From assembly GCF_014269285.1 (NCBI RefSeq), contig NZ_JACOAF010000022.1:186001-250000 (forward strand): a stretch of 64,000 nucleotides of DNA, in the 5' to 3' direction. Shown one piece after another: positions 25,871-35,469 of the stretch. Each line of letters starts with the position of its first letter. The stretch's first letter is position 1. This DNA comes from Rufibacter sediminis. Lineage in GTDB: Bacteria > Bacteroidota > Bacteroidia > Cytophagales > Hymenobacteraceae. The translations under genes were made by a program, and so were the position numbers. Under the pieces are notes generated by a model. The model made no database searches, was not told the origin of the DNA, and worked only from the letters and a program-made list of their open reading frames with translations.

Positions 25871-26905
25871 CTATTTGATTTTCTGCTTCGTTACGCCTTC
25901 CTTCGTGATTTTAACTGGCTGGATAAAGCCTTTCTCGTCAAAGGTCATGCGGTCAATGCAGGTCACCCGATGGTCCCTACCGGTATCGCCCAGGGGTCTT
26001 CTGTGGTAGACAATGTACCAGTCCTTTGACTTGGGATCATGCATGATGGAGTGGTGCCCGGCGCTGGTGGCTACCTGCGGGTCTTGCGCCAGAATGGTGC
26101 TGATGCGCTTGAAAGGTCCCATGGGAGAATCAGCAATGGCGTAGGCCACGCGGTAGTCAGGTCCGCCCCAGCCGCCTTCTGACCACATGAAGTAATACTT
26201 GCCGTTCTTCTCAAACATGAAAGGACCTTCTACATAGCCCTCAGGCGTGATTTCCTTAAAAGTGGTTCCGTCTTCAAAGGGCGTGAAGCCGGTGAAATCA
26301 TCCTTCAACTTGGCGATGTTGCAGTGCCGCCAACCGCCGTAGATCATGTAGTATTGCCCGTCTTTGTCTTTGAACACGAACTGGTCAATGGGCTGGGCAC
26401 CGTTGTGGAATTTGTCGATCAGCGGCTTGCCCAGATAATCTTTGAAAGGGCCTTCCGGTTTATCGGAGACGGCTACGCCGATGCCTCCTACTTCATTATC
26501 GCTCTGGATATCGTTCGCCCCGAAAAACAGGAAGTACTTGCCTTTTTTCTCCACTACGGCCGGGGCCCAGATGGCTTTATGCGCCCATTTCACCCCTGTG
26601 GTGTCCAGGATGCGGGCGTGCTTGGTCCAGTTCACCAGATCCGGGGATGAGAAGGCATCAAAGAACACCTGCTTCTCATAAACCGCCGAAAAGGTGGGGT
26701 AAATCCAATACTTCTTCCCGAAGATGGCCCCCTCCGGATCGGCGTACCAACCAGGGAAAACCGGATTGCCCGAGGTGGTTTTTTCATTGGTTTTGGCCGC
26801 TTTCTTAGAAGCTGTTTTAGGGACGTTTTGGGAAAAAGCCGGCAGAAACGCAGCAGACAGAAGACTAAAGAGAACTAACTTTTTAAGCGATACTTGTAAA
26901 GGCAT
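25871..26905 (-). CDS. GH43-family glycosidase, exported
   Basis: 344 residues with signal peptide (MPLQVSLKKLVLFSLLSAAFLPAFSQ in two parts: basic start, hydrophobic core, AFSQ). A short Lys/Thr-rich linker precedes the five-bladed propeller. The three GH43 acids are visible: base Asp56 in GWYADPEG, pKa-modulating Asp174 in AQPIDQFVF, and acid Glu226 in GYVEGPFMFEKNGKYY. GH43 members remove arabinofuranosyl, xylosyl or galactofuranosyl caps; in a mannan locus a side-chain-removing role is reasonable, but the sugar is unknown. The signal/linker region contains half of a dispersed repeat motif (26811-26835), perhaps by chance. It lies between the DUF4965 and GH125 genes. Confidence 0.88.
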   Translation of the reverse strand: MPLQVSLKKLVLFSLLSAAFLPAFSQNVPKTASKKAAKTNEKTTSGNPVFPGWYADPEGAIFGKKYWIYPTFSAVYEKQVFFDAFSSPDLVNWTKHARILDTTGVKWAHKAIWAPAVVEKKGKYFLFFGANDIQSDNEVGGIGVAVSDKPEGPFKDYLGKPLIDKFHNGAQPIDQFVFKDKDGQYYMIYGGWRHCNIAKLKDDFTGFTPFEDGTTFKEITPEGYVEGPFMFEKNGKYYFMWSEGGWGGPDYRVAYAIADSPMGPFKRISTILAQDPQVATSAGHHSIMHDPKSKDWYIVYHRRPLGDTGRDHRVTCIDRMTFDEKGFIQPVKITKEGVTKQKIK

Positions 26906-27025
26906 AGTCGTACGTGAAAATTTAGAAAAGCTACCTGCCCTTTTCCGGAAGGCAGCTTAATTGAGGATTAAAGTCCTACAAAATAGGCATTGTAGCGGAC
27001 TGTTTTACAGGAGAATAAACAGAAT

Positions 27026-29518
27026 CTATTTGGCATTGGAACTCTGCAGCGATCCGTTGTCCAACTTCTGCTCCAGCAATTTCAGGAAGTAACCGCCCAC
27101 TACTGAACGGGCCCTGAAGTTAGGCACCTCAGCATTGGTGGTCTCGTGCCAGTCACTAATGGGAATTCTGGCCGGAGTTTCGTTCGCGTATTTCCAAACC
27201 GGGGCAATGATGGCTTTGAAATCCTGGGGGTTATCGGCGAGGGTAGCGGTCCAGACAATCCAGTCAGACTTGGTGTAGGTTTTGCGGCTGTCCAGCGGCA
27301 AGCCGTAGGTGCCTTGCTTGGTGAGGTAATACTTCACCTCCGTTTTCCGCACGTTTTCCGGAAAGATGTTCAAATCCAGGATCGTGTCCCAGGCGAGGTT
27401 GTATTTTTGGCTCCAGGTGCCAGGTTTCTCAAAGGCTAAGGTGTAATGGTCTCCGTCCTGGGCCAGTTTCATCCATTTCTGCGCCATCTCTTTGGCGTCG
27501 TTGGTGTATTGTTTGGCCACATCGGCTTTGCCCAACATGCCTGCCATCATGCCGTAAGCGGCCAGAGCCTCAATGGCTTTCACCGAAAGGTTCGCGTTAC
27601 GGGCCAGGTGCCCGGCAAAATCATCAGTGGACAATTGGTTCTCGGGGTCAAAACCGCTTTTCTTCAGGTATTCGGCCCAGGTGGTTAAAGTTTGCCAGTG
27701 CTTTTGGGCGTAGTTGGCGTTGCCTTCCACTTTCGCGATGGCAGCCGCCAGAATAAGCATGTTCCCAGCTTCCTCTACAGGCATGTCCTCGCCGTAAATC
27801 TGGCCGTTTGCCACCGGATAGGTTCCTAAATCATGGGCCGGATACGGCTTCTTCCATTGTCCGCTCTCGCTGTAATAGAAGATGCCATTCAGCATGCCTT
27901 TCAACAGTTCTGGGTTATAGGCCAGGAACAAAGGCGCGGAAGGATAGGTCACATCTACCGTGTTAATGAACCCACCACTGAAGTTCTCTTTGGACAAAAA
28001 TAAAGTCTCGCCGGTTGGGCTTTTCACCAACGTGTGCGCCGAGATGGCCTGACGATAGGCTAATTCGCATAAATCAGCGTATTCTTTGCCACCTGCTTTT
28101 TCGGCATCCTGGTACATCTGTTTGTCAAAGGCCTGGCACTGCTGAATAATTTTCGCGTAGTCGGTGGAGGCCTGCGCTAGTTGCTTTTCAATGGTAGCCG
28201 AGGCATTGTTTTTCCACCACGGCTTCAGGTTCTGCTTGAAATATTGCACTGAGTACAGTTCATCGTACCCTAGCATGAATACCTGCTCTTTGGCGGTAGT
28301 CCCTACTTTACCCAACGGCACAATGGTGCTCAAAACCAGGCTTCTTCCCTCCTGCGTGTTCTGCGGATTACCAACTGAGGCGGAGATAAACGGAGTCGCT
28401 TCTTTGCCTACCGGCGACACGTACTGAACGGCTTTGGCAGCCGCCGGAACCGCTACATACAGATAGCCCCAGTCAATGCGCACGTTGTCTCCTTTTTTCT
28501 GGAGCATGGGTTGCTCTTTGGTACCGGCTTTCAGAATAGAAAGTTTTTCTGAAGTGTACTCCTGGCTTATGACTTCCTGCTCCGGGGTATTCACGGCCAG
28601 ATCTGACGAAGCTCCAAAGTACAACTGCACGTCATGCGCGGCCTTGTCGTTTGACTTGGTCTTCACCGAAACATAGGTCACCGGGCGGGCCAGCACGTCC
28701 AGGTTGTTCAGCAGCAACGGCGAAGTGAAGGTAGCGGTGACGTCCACTTTTCCGCAGGTGAACTGGTAAATGGTTTGGGTAGCGTTCAGTTGCACGCTTT
28801 TCTGCACGGCAGGCGTCACTTTGGCATAGGCTTTAGACGTTTCTTCCCGTACAATCCCAGCATCTAACCAGCGGCCACCGGCGGTATTGGCCACGTGAAT
28901 GGCCAACACGTTTCCTTCTTTCTTCAGCTTTTTAGCGATGGCGGCAGGCAGCGGAATGTACTCGTATTTGTGGGTCCAGCCGGAAAGGCGGTACACTTCC
29001 TCGCCGTTCAAATACACTTCCACGTTGTCGTCATGGCTCAGTTTTAGGTACAGGTTTTCGGTGCCTGCATCGTCCAGGGAGAAAGTTCTGCGCACCCATA
29101 GGTTGCTGCTTTCCCAGAGGGTCTTAGCGCGGGCTTTATCATCTCCGAACGGAGCGGCTCCGGTTTTCCAGGAGGCGGCATTAAATTGGGGGTTCATCCA
29201 ACCGGCTCCGGGCTCATTCTCTGTGTAGGTGAACGAATACGGCTTCTCATCGGCGGCCGCCACCACGGTACGGTAGGCTTTGGCTTCCTTGCCCAGGAAA
29301 CGGTACACCTGCCCATCTACTTTCACCATTCCGGTGAGGGCAGCCTCCTGCCCGGTCCAGTGTTTTGTGGGCGATTTTGCCAATTCATCGCCAAAAGACC
29401 ATACACTAAAATAGGTATTATGCGTGACCAAAGGGTAAGCCGGTGCCCGTAGGTTTTGCGCCTGAAGCACCACCTGCGGCAACCAGAAGAGAAATAGAAA
29501 TACGCCGATTTTTCTCAT
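27026..29518 (-). CDS. DUF4965/DUF5127 'glutaminase A-like' exported protein with inserted jelly roll
   Basis: 830 residues, signal peptide ending VVLQAQ. DUF4964 lies at the N-terminus (LRAPAYPLVTHNTYFSVWSF), DUF5127 in the middle (TQTIYQFTCGKVDVTATF onward), and the DUF4965/DUF1793 (alpha/alpha)-barrel in the last half (FSGGFINTVDVTYPSAPLFL, DLGTYPVANGQIYGEDMPVEEAGNML, WDTILDLNIFPENV). Between DUF4964 and DUF5127, about residues 95-215, sits a galactose-binding-like jelly roll (LYLKLSHDDNVEVYLNGEEV, LAIHVANTAGGRWLDAGIV). Related proteins are annotated as glutaminases from fungal GtaA, but in glycan loci a glycosidase role is suspected. Real activity here is open. Confidence 0.85.
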   Translation of the reverse strand: MRKIGVFLFLFWLPQVVLQAQNLRAPAYPLVTHNTYFSVWSFGDELAKSPTKHWTGQEAALTGMVKVDGQVYRFLGKEAKAYRTVVAAADEKPYSFTYTENEPGAGWMNPQFNAASWKTGAAPFGDDKARAKTLWESSNLWVRRTFSLDDAGTENLYLKLSHDDNVEVYLNGEEVYRLSGWTHKYEYIPLPAAIAKKLKKEGNVLAIHVANTAGGRWLDAGIVREETSKAYAKVTPAVQKSVQLNATQTIYQFTCGKVDVTATFTSPLLLNNLDVLARPVTYVSVKTKSNDKAAHDVQLYFGASSDLAVNTPEQEVISQEYTSEKLSILKAGTKEQPMLQKKGDNVRIDWGYLYVAVPAAAKAVQYVSPVGKEATPFISASVGNPQNTQEGRSLVLSTIVPLGKVGTTAKEQVFMLGYDELYSVQYFKQNLKPWWKNNASATIEKQLAQASTDYAKIIQQCQAFDKQMYQDAEKAGGKEYADLCELAYRQAISAHTLVKSPTGETLFLSKENFSGGFINTVDVTYPSAPLFLAYNPELLKGMLNGIFYYSESGQWKKPYPAHDLGTYPVANGQIYGEDMPVEEAGNMLILAAAIAKVEGNANYAQKHWQTLTTWAEYLKKSGFDPENQLSTDDFAGHLARNANLSVKAIEALAAYGMMAGMLGKADVAKQYTNDAKEMAQKWMKLAQDGDHYTLAFEKPGTWSQKYNLAWDTILDLNIFPENVRKTEVKYYLTKQGTYGLPLDSRKTYTKSDWIVWTATLADNPQDFKAIIAPVWKYANETPARIPISDWHETTNAEVPNFRARSVVGGYFLKLLEQKLDNGSLQSSNAK

Positions 29519-29573
29519 AAAAGCAGATATAACGTTGGATTGATTATCAATAGGAAATCTTGGATGGGCAGGC

Positions 29574-31760
29574 TTACCAATTCACCTGCACCTTTATGCC
29601 TTTGCTGTCATTTTCGAACTGCACCAGGTAGGTGTTGGTCTCTTTGTGCCAGGCCGTCTGCACGTCGGTGAGTTTCTGTCCTCCGGCATCGGTAAGGGTG
29701 ATGGTCTTGGGTTCAGCGGGAAGTACCATGCGCATGGCGTTTCTGGTGTTGGAAGGGCTTTTGGTCAGGAAGGAATAAGCCGTTTTGCCTTTCTTCTCTT
29801 CGTACACCCGAGAGGCGGCACACAGCACTGCGGGTTCTTTTTTGTTTTTCAGGCGGGTGAGGTTATAGAGGTAGGCTTGCTGTCCGGGCTTCACTATTTT
29901 CTCGGGCAAGACCGGCAACGCAGGGTCAAACAAATCCACTACTGGACCCGGTATTCTCAAGGGAGCATCACCCATGCTTTCGTCTAGAACCGCGGCAATG
30001 TCATAGGGCCCGCGTTGCAGAAGGAAGTGGTTCTTTGTAGTGACCTTTCCTGCTTTGGCATCCGTTTCGTAGGCGTTTTTCACCAAAGAGATGAAATCGG
30101 TATCCTGCTTAGCTTGCAGCACCAGTTCTTTGGGATCGCGGCGCAGGAGGTACACTTTTCCTTTGCCCACTGCATAGCTTTGCTTCCCTGAAGCCTCGGA
30201 AATACCTAGCTGCTCCAAGAGGTGTTCTGAAGGCACCTTATAGGTTTTGCCTCCCGTATTCCACCATTCTTTTACCGTCTGAAATGGGTCCTGGTCCCGA
30301 CCCACGTACACCAACACGCCGCCGTTTTTGACCCATTTAGCCAAAATCTCGTGTGAAACAGGCGACATTGGTTTCATGTTGGCGTAGCTCATGATGAGTA
30401 CTTTGGTGTTCTTCAGGGTTTGATCCAGGCCCAGGTTTTCCATGTGCACCGTGCCTACCGGAATGCCCTGTTTCAGGAGGGGCATCACCATGCCGTAGAA
30501 GTTAGAAAGCTGCGGGTCTTCATAGCCTTTGTGCGTGGGGAACCGCTGGAACATCATGGAATTGGCCAGCAGGATGTCAATGCCTTTAGTGCCGCTCACC
30601 TGGTTTGAGGACAGGGGCATGTCGTTGAGGGAATTCACCATCACCTGCATCTGGGTGGCGTAGGTTCTGGGGATGGGCTGCGTTTCATTGCTGTTTTCCA
30701 TCTTGAACTTACCCAGGTAAATGCGCTTGGGCCAGGGCATCACCTCATAGGAAGCCACCGTGGGGTACAGCAGTTGCGCGGTGAACGTGGCTTCGTAGTT
30801 TCGTTTGTAGTCGTCCCAGGTTTGGCGGCGGTCTTCAATAGGATCGGTGAGGAAAAACATTTTGCGGCCGGTGGGCGCGGTCATGGACACCATGGAGCCG
30901 TACTCCAGGAAGGCATTCTCAAACACGCGCTCCTTCAGGACGCCGTTGAAGTGGATAGGCTCCCGAGAGGTACCCGTCCAGACCTGCGCAATATAGCCGT
31001 CCATTCCCTCCAGATTCGCCAGGCTGGCTTCCGGACTCACTATGGCCCAGGAGGAATAGTTGATGAGCGAGTGCGTGGGCACGTAACACTTGACGGTAAC
31101 ACCCTTGCTTTGGCTGTAGGACCGCACATAGGCGAACACCTCTTTCAGGGCGTTGAAGTAGAGCTGGTATTTCAGTTTGGAGGAAAGGTAGGTCGCCTCG
31201 GGAGATTCGTCCTGCGCCATCCAGGGGAAGCCGTACTGTTTTTCCCATTCTTTTTTGAAAGAAGGCCCATAACCGGCGCGGGCCCAGAACTCCGGTTCCT
31301 CCAGGTGCACGGCGGTGACTCCGGCATCAATGGCTCTTTTCACCAGCTCCTTCATATAGGTGAGGTAGGTGGCCGAGGGTACCACGTAGGGCACGTCTTT
31401 GCCGTGCCAGATGGTCTCGCCGTTCTTCATCACCTGGCCGTCTTCCCAGTGGGTTTTGCCGTCGTACTTTCCGGTGAAGTAGTCCTGGTACTCTCCCCAA
31501 GCGATGCCGGTCATGAAATGTACTTTGTAGCCTTTGTCGCGCCAGCTTTTCACGCGGCCCTCAAAGTCACCGCCTGCATCATTAATGCCGTAGACAATCG
31601 CCACATCTGAGCGCACATCATAGTCCGCCGCCCAGGCATCGGCAATCTGGAAAGCGGTTTTCTCGCCATCGGGTTTGGGGGCTTTCTGCTGTGCATAACT
31701 CGTCATTCCCAATAGCAGGGCACCACTCAGAAAAAAAGCAACTCTTGATTTCAGGACCAT
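29574..31760 (-). CDS. Uncharacterised exported protein: TIM-barrel-like GH candidate with GATase-like domain
   Basis: 728 residues with signal peptide (MVLKSRVAFFLSGALLLG...YAQ). I do not recognise a named family. Residues about 45-390 look like a (beta/alpha)8 barrel: IDAGVTAVHLEEPEFWARAG (Glu154, Glu155, Glu157) resembles the N-E-P acid/base strand of clan GH-A enzymes, and GVTVKCYVPTHSLINYSSWA, GMDGYIAQVWTGTS and TVASYEVMPWPKRIYL read like further barrel strands. Residues about 395-540 resemble a class I glutamine-amidotransferase-like (GH42 trimerization-like) domain (TKVLIMSYANMKPMSPVSHE, GGVLVYVGRD), followed by a beta domain. It sits between GH76 and DUF4965 in the mannan array, so a glycosidase role is the leading guess. 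Confidence 0.65.
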   Translation of the reverse strand: MVLKSRVAFFLSGALLLGMTSYAQQKAPKPDGEKTAFQIADAWAADYDVRSDVAIVYGINDAGGDFEGRVKSWRDKGYKVHFMTGIAWGEYQDYFTGKYDGKTHWEDGQVMKNGETIWHGKDVPYVVPSATYLTYMKELVKRAIDAGVTAVHLEEPEFWARAGYGPSFKKEWEKQYGFPWMAQDESPEATYLSSKLKYQLYFNALKEVFAYVRSYSQSKGVTVKCYVPTHSLINYSSWAIVSPEASLANLEGMDGYIAQVWTGTSREPIHFNGVLKERVFENAFLEYGSMVSMTAPTGRKMFFLTDPIEDRRQTWDDYKRNYEATFTAQLLYPTVASYEVMPWPKRIYLGKFKMENSNETQPIPRTYATQMQVMVNSLNDMPLSSNQVSGTKGIDILLANSMMFQRFPTHKGYEDPQLSNFYGMVMPLLKQGIPVGTVHMENLGLDQTLKNTKVLIMSYANMKPMSPVSHEILAKWVKNGGVLVYVGRDQDPFQTVKEWWNTGGKTYKVPSEHLLEQLGISEASGKQSYAVGKGKVYLLRRDPKELVLQAKQDTDFISLVKNAYETDAKAGKVTTKNHFLLQRGPYDIAAVLDESMGDAPLRIPGPVVDLFDPALPVLPEKIVKPGQQAYLYNLTRLKNKKEPAVLCAASRVYEEKKGKTAYSFLTKSPSNTRNAMRMVLPAEPKTITLTDAGGQKLTDVQTAWHKETNTYLVQFENDSKGIKVQVNW

Positions 31761-31795
31761 GGGGTTACGGTTGAAAGCGTTTAGGTAAACTCAAG

Positions 31796-32917
31796 CTATT
31801 CCTTGGGAGGGCACACCTGCATCATGCCCACCACGCTGCTAGCCTCATAGGACTGGATAGTGCCAGTTGGGCAAGCCACCCGGTAGTCCCTGAAAGTGAG
31901 ATCCCGCGTCTTGTCCCGATTTTTCCAAGCAAGGGTGATGTTATCCTGAATCCAGGGCAGGTACTGGGGCTGGTTCGCGTCTTTGATGAGCATCATAATG
32001 TAGCGCCCGAAAATAGCTTTCAACACCCCTTGCTCGTTCCAGTCGCCCTCGGCGGGCAGGATTCCCTTGGCATCGCTCATTTTCTGCTTCGTGTAATCGG
32101 CGGCCAATTTGGCATCGGTGAGGTAAGACTCTGTGCCGGTGGCTTTGTACAGCATCACGGCGGCCCCAATGCAGGTTCCCTGGTTGTAGGTATAATCGCT
32201 CCAGCCTACATTGCCTTGGGCCACGTGAATGTTATCGGCCACCCGGCCATTGTTGAAGAGATTGGCCCTTGACCAAGCGTAGATATTCTTGGCTTTGTCC
32301 AGGTACTGCTCGTCTTTGGTGATCTTGTAGAGCTCCATGGCGGCAATGACCGTGGGGTAATTAATGCAGGCGTTCTTGCCGTCTTTGGCGAAATTCCAGA
32401 ACATGCCGCCGTTTACCGGATCATAGGATCTGCCCCAAACGTTTTGGAACCCTTCTTTGGCTTTGTCCAGATACACTTGGTTTCCGGTGATCTGGTGCGC
32501 TCTGGCCAACGAAATGATCCACCACATCATGTCATCGTAGATAAACCATTCGGTGGTGTTGTTCCAGTTATAGCCGTCGTATTCCTGAAAGCCGCCCTGG
32601 TACATGTCATTCACCAACTTCAGCTGGTTAACGTCTTTGGTGCGGTTGTAAGCGTCCATGGCGATGTCCCAGTAAATGGCCTGCGTCCAGATGGCACCTA
32701 AACCTGTCTTAGCCGAAGTGCTGTAATACAGTTTTGCCTCCGGATTGTAAAAATGGGCGTTAAACGCAGTATAGGCAGTGGTTACATCAGCTGCGGTGAA
32801 AGAAGCCGTTTCGGTGGGCTTGGTAGGAATTACTTCCTCCTCTTCTTCTTTCTCGCTCCCGCAACCAAGGAACAGCAGCACCAACGCGGCCAAAGTAAAA
32901 TATTGTAGCTTTTTCAT
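31796..32917 (-). CDS. GH76 endo-alpha-1,6-mannanase, lipoprotein
   Basis: 373 residues. The lipobox is LLFLGCGSEKEEEEE (Cys19), with an acidic tail after the Cys as in surface-exposed lipoproteins. The GH76 (alpha/alpha)6 barrel contains the adjacent catalytic aspartates in FIYDDMMWWIISLARA (Asp128, Asp129), and other family features such as AIWTQAIYWDIAMDAY, GGMFWNFAKDGKNACINYPT and YTYNQGTCIGAAVMLYKAT. GH76 cuts the alpha-1,6-mannan backbone of yeast mannoprotein internally, making oligosaccharides for SusC/D. It is the most diagnostic gene for alpha-mannan as the substrate of this locus. It lies in the minus-strand array between GH92 and the unknown barrel protein. Confidence 0.93.
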   Translation of the reverse strand: MKKLQYFTLAALVLLFLGCGSEKEEEEEVIPTKPTETASFTAADVTTAYTAFNAHFYNPEAKLYYSTSAKTGLGAIWTQAIYWDIAMDAYNRTKDVNQLKLVNDMYQGGFQEYDGYNWNNTTEWFIYDDMMWWIISLARAHQITGNQVYLDKAKEGFQNVWGRSYDPVNGGMFWNFAKDGKNACINYPTVIAAMELYKITKDEQYLDKAKNIYAWSRANLFNNGRVADNIHVAQGNVGWSDYTYNQGTCIGAAVMLYKATGTESYLTDAKLAADYTKQKMSDAKGILPAEGDWNEQGVLKAIFGRYIMMLIKDANQPQYLPWIQDNITLAWKNRDKTRDLTFRDYRVACPTGTIQSYEASSVVGMMQVCPPKE

Positions 32918-32997
32918 CTTCTAGAATTTACATGTTGATTGATTAGATGCGCTTCCCAATTGAACCCACCCGCTGCGGCGATGTCTTCAGACAAGCC

Positions 32998-35301
32998 CTA
33001 TTTTTTGCCTAATTCTATCTCCGGTCCTGGGCCAGGAGCAGATAGAGAGAAAGGTTTGTTTTCCTCTTTAACACCTCGGTTCAAGGCTGGTTTGTCGCCC
33101 ATGACAAAGCTCAAGGTTCCGCCGGCGGTGATATCTGCGTGCCGGATATAGTTGTGGTCATAAGGCTTGCCGTTGAGCGTAGCCGACTGGATGTACACGT
33201 TCTGTTTGCTGTTATTCTTGGCTTCCACGGTGAACTTTTTGCAGTTCTCCAGCGTGACAGTGGCTTTCTGGAACACCGGGCTTCCGATGACATATTGATC
33301 GGTGCCGGGGCACACGCTGTAGATGCCCAGGGCGCTCAGCACGTACCAGGAAGAGGTTTGGCCTTGGTCTTCATCGCCGGGATAGCCGTTCTCGGTGGAG
33401 TTGTACAGACGATCCATGACCATGCGCACTTTCTCCTGCGATTTCCAGGGCTCGCCGCCATAATTGTAGAGGTACGGCATGTGCTGGATGGGCTGGTTGC
33501 CGTGGGCGTACTGGCCCATGTTAGCCATCACCATCTCGGTCATCTCGTGGATCATTCGACCATAAGAACCTACTTTCACGGTATTGGGTACACTGAACAC
33601 CGAGTCTAATTTGGCCGTGAACCGCTTCTCGCCGCCCATTAGTTTAATCAACCCTTGGATATCCTGGAACACCGACCACTGCCAGTGCCAGGCGTTGCCC
33701 TCGGTGAAAGGGCCGCCCCATTCCACCGGGTCGAAATTGGGCAGCCACTCGCCGTTTTCCTTGCGGCCGCGCATGAACCCGGTGCCGGGGTCATACACGT
33801 TTTTGTAGTTGTACATATTCCGGGCGAAGAGCTGCTCATAGAAAGAGTGACCAGTGAGTTTGGCCAGTTGGTAGCCGCAGAAATCGTCGTAGGCGTATTC
33901 CAGGGTTTTCGCGGTGGCTTCGCCGTGACGGGGCATGGAAACGTAGCCTAGCGTGTAGTAATCTTTCCAGCCTTCGCGTCCGTTGGCCGGTCCCCAGGGA
34001 CCTTTGTTCGTGGCTTCGTGGTAATAAGCGTCTAAGGCGCGCTTGGGGTCGAAGGTGCGGATGTTTTTCACCCAGGCATCGGTGAGCAGGGAAATGGCGT
34101 GGTTCCCGATCATACTGCCCGCCTCGCCGGGAAACGACCAGGAAGGCAACCAACCGCACTGGTCCTTGGCATCTAGCAGGGCCACCATGTAGCGGCCGTG
34201 CATGGTGGGGTGCAGGATAGAGTTCAGTGGAAACTGCGCCCGGAAGGTGTCCCAGAAACCGGTATCGGTGTACATGTAGCCCTCGTGCACTTTGCCGTCA
34301 TACGGGCTGAAGTAGTAAGGCTTGCCGTCTTTGTCGTATTCAAAAAACTGGCGCGAAAACAGGCTGGCCCTGAAAAAACAGGAATAGAACGTGGCTTTCT
34401 CTTCCTCGGTGCCACCCTCTACCATCACCCGGCTCAGGTGCTTGTTCCAGACTGCCTCGGCGGCGGCTTTGGTGTCTTCCAGCTTCTTGTGCTTGCCTAG
34501 TTCTCTGCTTAAGGTAAGTTCGGCCTGCTCCGGGCTGATGTACGAGGAGGCTACTTTCGCCTGTACTTTTTCGCCGTCTTTAAACTGCACGTACGCGCCA
34601 ACGCCTTGCCCTTCGCCAGACAAATTGCCTGCGGAGATCTTGCCTTCTTTGTTTTCCCAGGTTCCCTGGCTGATGAACGGTTTGTCAAAAACGATTACGA
34701 AATAGCTCTTGAAGTTGTCCTTCAGCCCGCGGCCGTTGTGCACATAGCCAATGATTTTCCGCTCCTTAGGGATGATCTTCACCATGCTGGCGCCGGTGTA
34801 GCCATCCAGCACGATGTAAGATCCTTCGGTTTTAGGGAACGAGAAACGAGCGTGCACTCCCCGCTCCGTAGGAGACATCTCGGTGGTGATGTTGTTGTCT
34901 AGTTTTACTTTGTAGTAGTGCGGTTTTGCGACCTCGTTGGCGTGGCTGAATTTGGTGGCTCGCTTGTCTTCGTGCACCTCCAGTTTCCCGATCACCGGCA
35001 TCAAGGAGAAAACTGCGTAGTCATTGGACCAGGAACTGCACTGGTGCGCCTGCTGAAATCCTCTGATGGTGTTTTTGGAATATTGGTATTTCCAGCCGTC
35101 GCCGTTCTGGCCGGTTTGAGGCGTCCAAGTGTGCATTGCAAACGGCAGCGCGGTGGTGGGGTAGGTATTGCCGCGAGTCAGGTCAAAGGAAGAATTGGTA
35201 CCCTGCAAGGTGTTCACATACTGCACCAGGCTGGGTGTCCCTGCAAAGCTTGAGGCGCTGCAAAGCCAAAGAAAGAGGAAGAAGAGGAATCTTAATTTCA
35301 T
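32998..35301 (-). CDS. GH92 alpha-mannosidase (canonical catalytic acid), exported
   Basis: About 767 residues. A TTG at 35313 could extend it by four residues, but the ATG at 35301 begins a good signal peptide (MKLRFLFFLFLWLCSASSFA) and is preferred. The two-domain GH92 fold shows LVQYVNTLQGTNSS and GNTYPTTALPFAMHTWTPQTG at the start, the catalytic acid Glu in GPFTEGNAWHWQWSVFQD, and the basic Asp region GDEDQGQTSSWYVLSALGIY. GH92 enzymes are calcium-dependent inverting exo-alpha-mannosidases, mostly alpha-1,2 or alpha-1,3, and strip side chains from yeast mannan or N-glycans. It resembles the third GH92 of this array (39567-41879) much more than the second. No T9SS tail or lipobox, so periplasmic. 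Confidence 0.93.
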   Translation of the reverse strand: MKLRFLFFLFLWLCSASSFAGTPSLVQYVNTLQGTNSSFDLTRGNTYPTTALPFAMHTWTPQTGQNGDGWKYQYSKNTIRGFQQAHQCSSWSNDYAVFSLMPVIGKLEVHEDKRATKFSHANEVAKPHYYKVKLDNNITTEMSPTERGVHARFSFPKTEGSYIVLDGYTGASMVKIIPKERKIIGYVHNGRGLKDNFKSYFVIVFDKPFISQGTWENKEGKISAGNLSGEGQGVGAYVQFKDGEKVQAKVASSYISPEQAELTLSRELGKHKKLEDTKAAAEAVWNKHLSRVMVEGGTEEEKATFYSCFFRASLFSRQFFEYDKDGKPYYFSPYDGKVHEGYMYTDTGFWDTFRAQFPLNSILHPTMHGRYMVALLDAKDQCGWLPSWSFPGEAGSMIGNHAISLLTDAWVKNIRTFDPKRALDAYYHEATNKGPWGPANGREGWKDYYTLGYVSMPRHGEATAKTLEYAYDDFCGYQLAKLTGHSFYEQLFARNMYNYKNVYDPGTGFMRGRKENGEWLPNFDPVEWGGPFTEGNAWHWQWSVFQDIQGLIKLMGGEKRFTAKLDSVFSVPNTVKVGSYGRMIHEMTEMVMANMGQYAHGNQPIQHMPYLYNYGGEPWKSQEKVRMVMDRLYNSTENGYPGDEDQGQTSSWYVLSALGIYSVCPGTDQYVIGSPVFQKATVTLENCKKFTVEAKNNSKQNVYIQSATLNGKPYDHNYIRHADITAGGTLSFVMGDKPALNRGVKEENKPFSLSAPGPGPEIELGKK

Positions 35302-35355
35302 CTGTGTTTTCAATAAAGGATATGGAAAGCGTAAGCGAAATCAGGAGTAAGCCAA

Positions 35356-35393
35356 GCCGTTTTCCCAATGGTTTTCAGAAAACAGGCTAAAAA
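35356..35393. repeat. Dispersed palindrome copy between two GH92 genes
   Basis: Form GCCGTTTTCCCAATGG, GTTTTCAGAAAAC, AGGCTAAAAACC. The inner pair GTTTTC / GAAAAC is perfect, the outer arms are degenerate. It lies between consecutive minus-strand GH92 genes, so it may change transcript stability inside the array. Confidence 0.55.
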
Positions 35394-35469
35394 CCACTAC
35401 GGGTGGCAATATATATCTATGAGATCTGGTCAGGAAGTGCCAGGCACAAGCCCTACAGACTATTTGGTC

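Noticed and set aside
26811-26835. Half of the dispersed palindrome motif inside the GH43 gene
   Set aside because: Only the left arm is present and it encodes the signal-peptide/linker region; insufficient to call a repeat copy.
30774-31610. 278-codon plus-strand frame inside the uncharacterised barrel gene
   Set aside because: Phe/His/Gly-rich shadow; the minus-strand frame is longer, has a signal peptide and fits the array.
31771-31790. GAAAGCGTTTAGGTAA upstream of the barrel gene as LacI-type operator
   Set aside because: Only about 10 of 18 positions match the palindrome at 51610.
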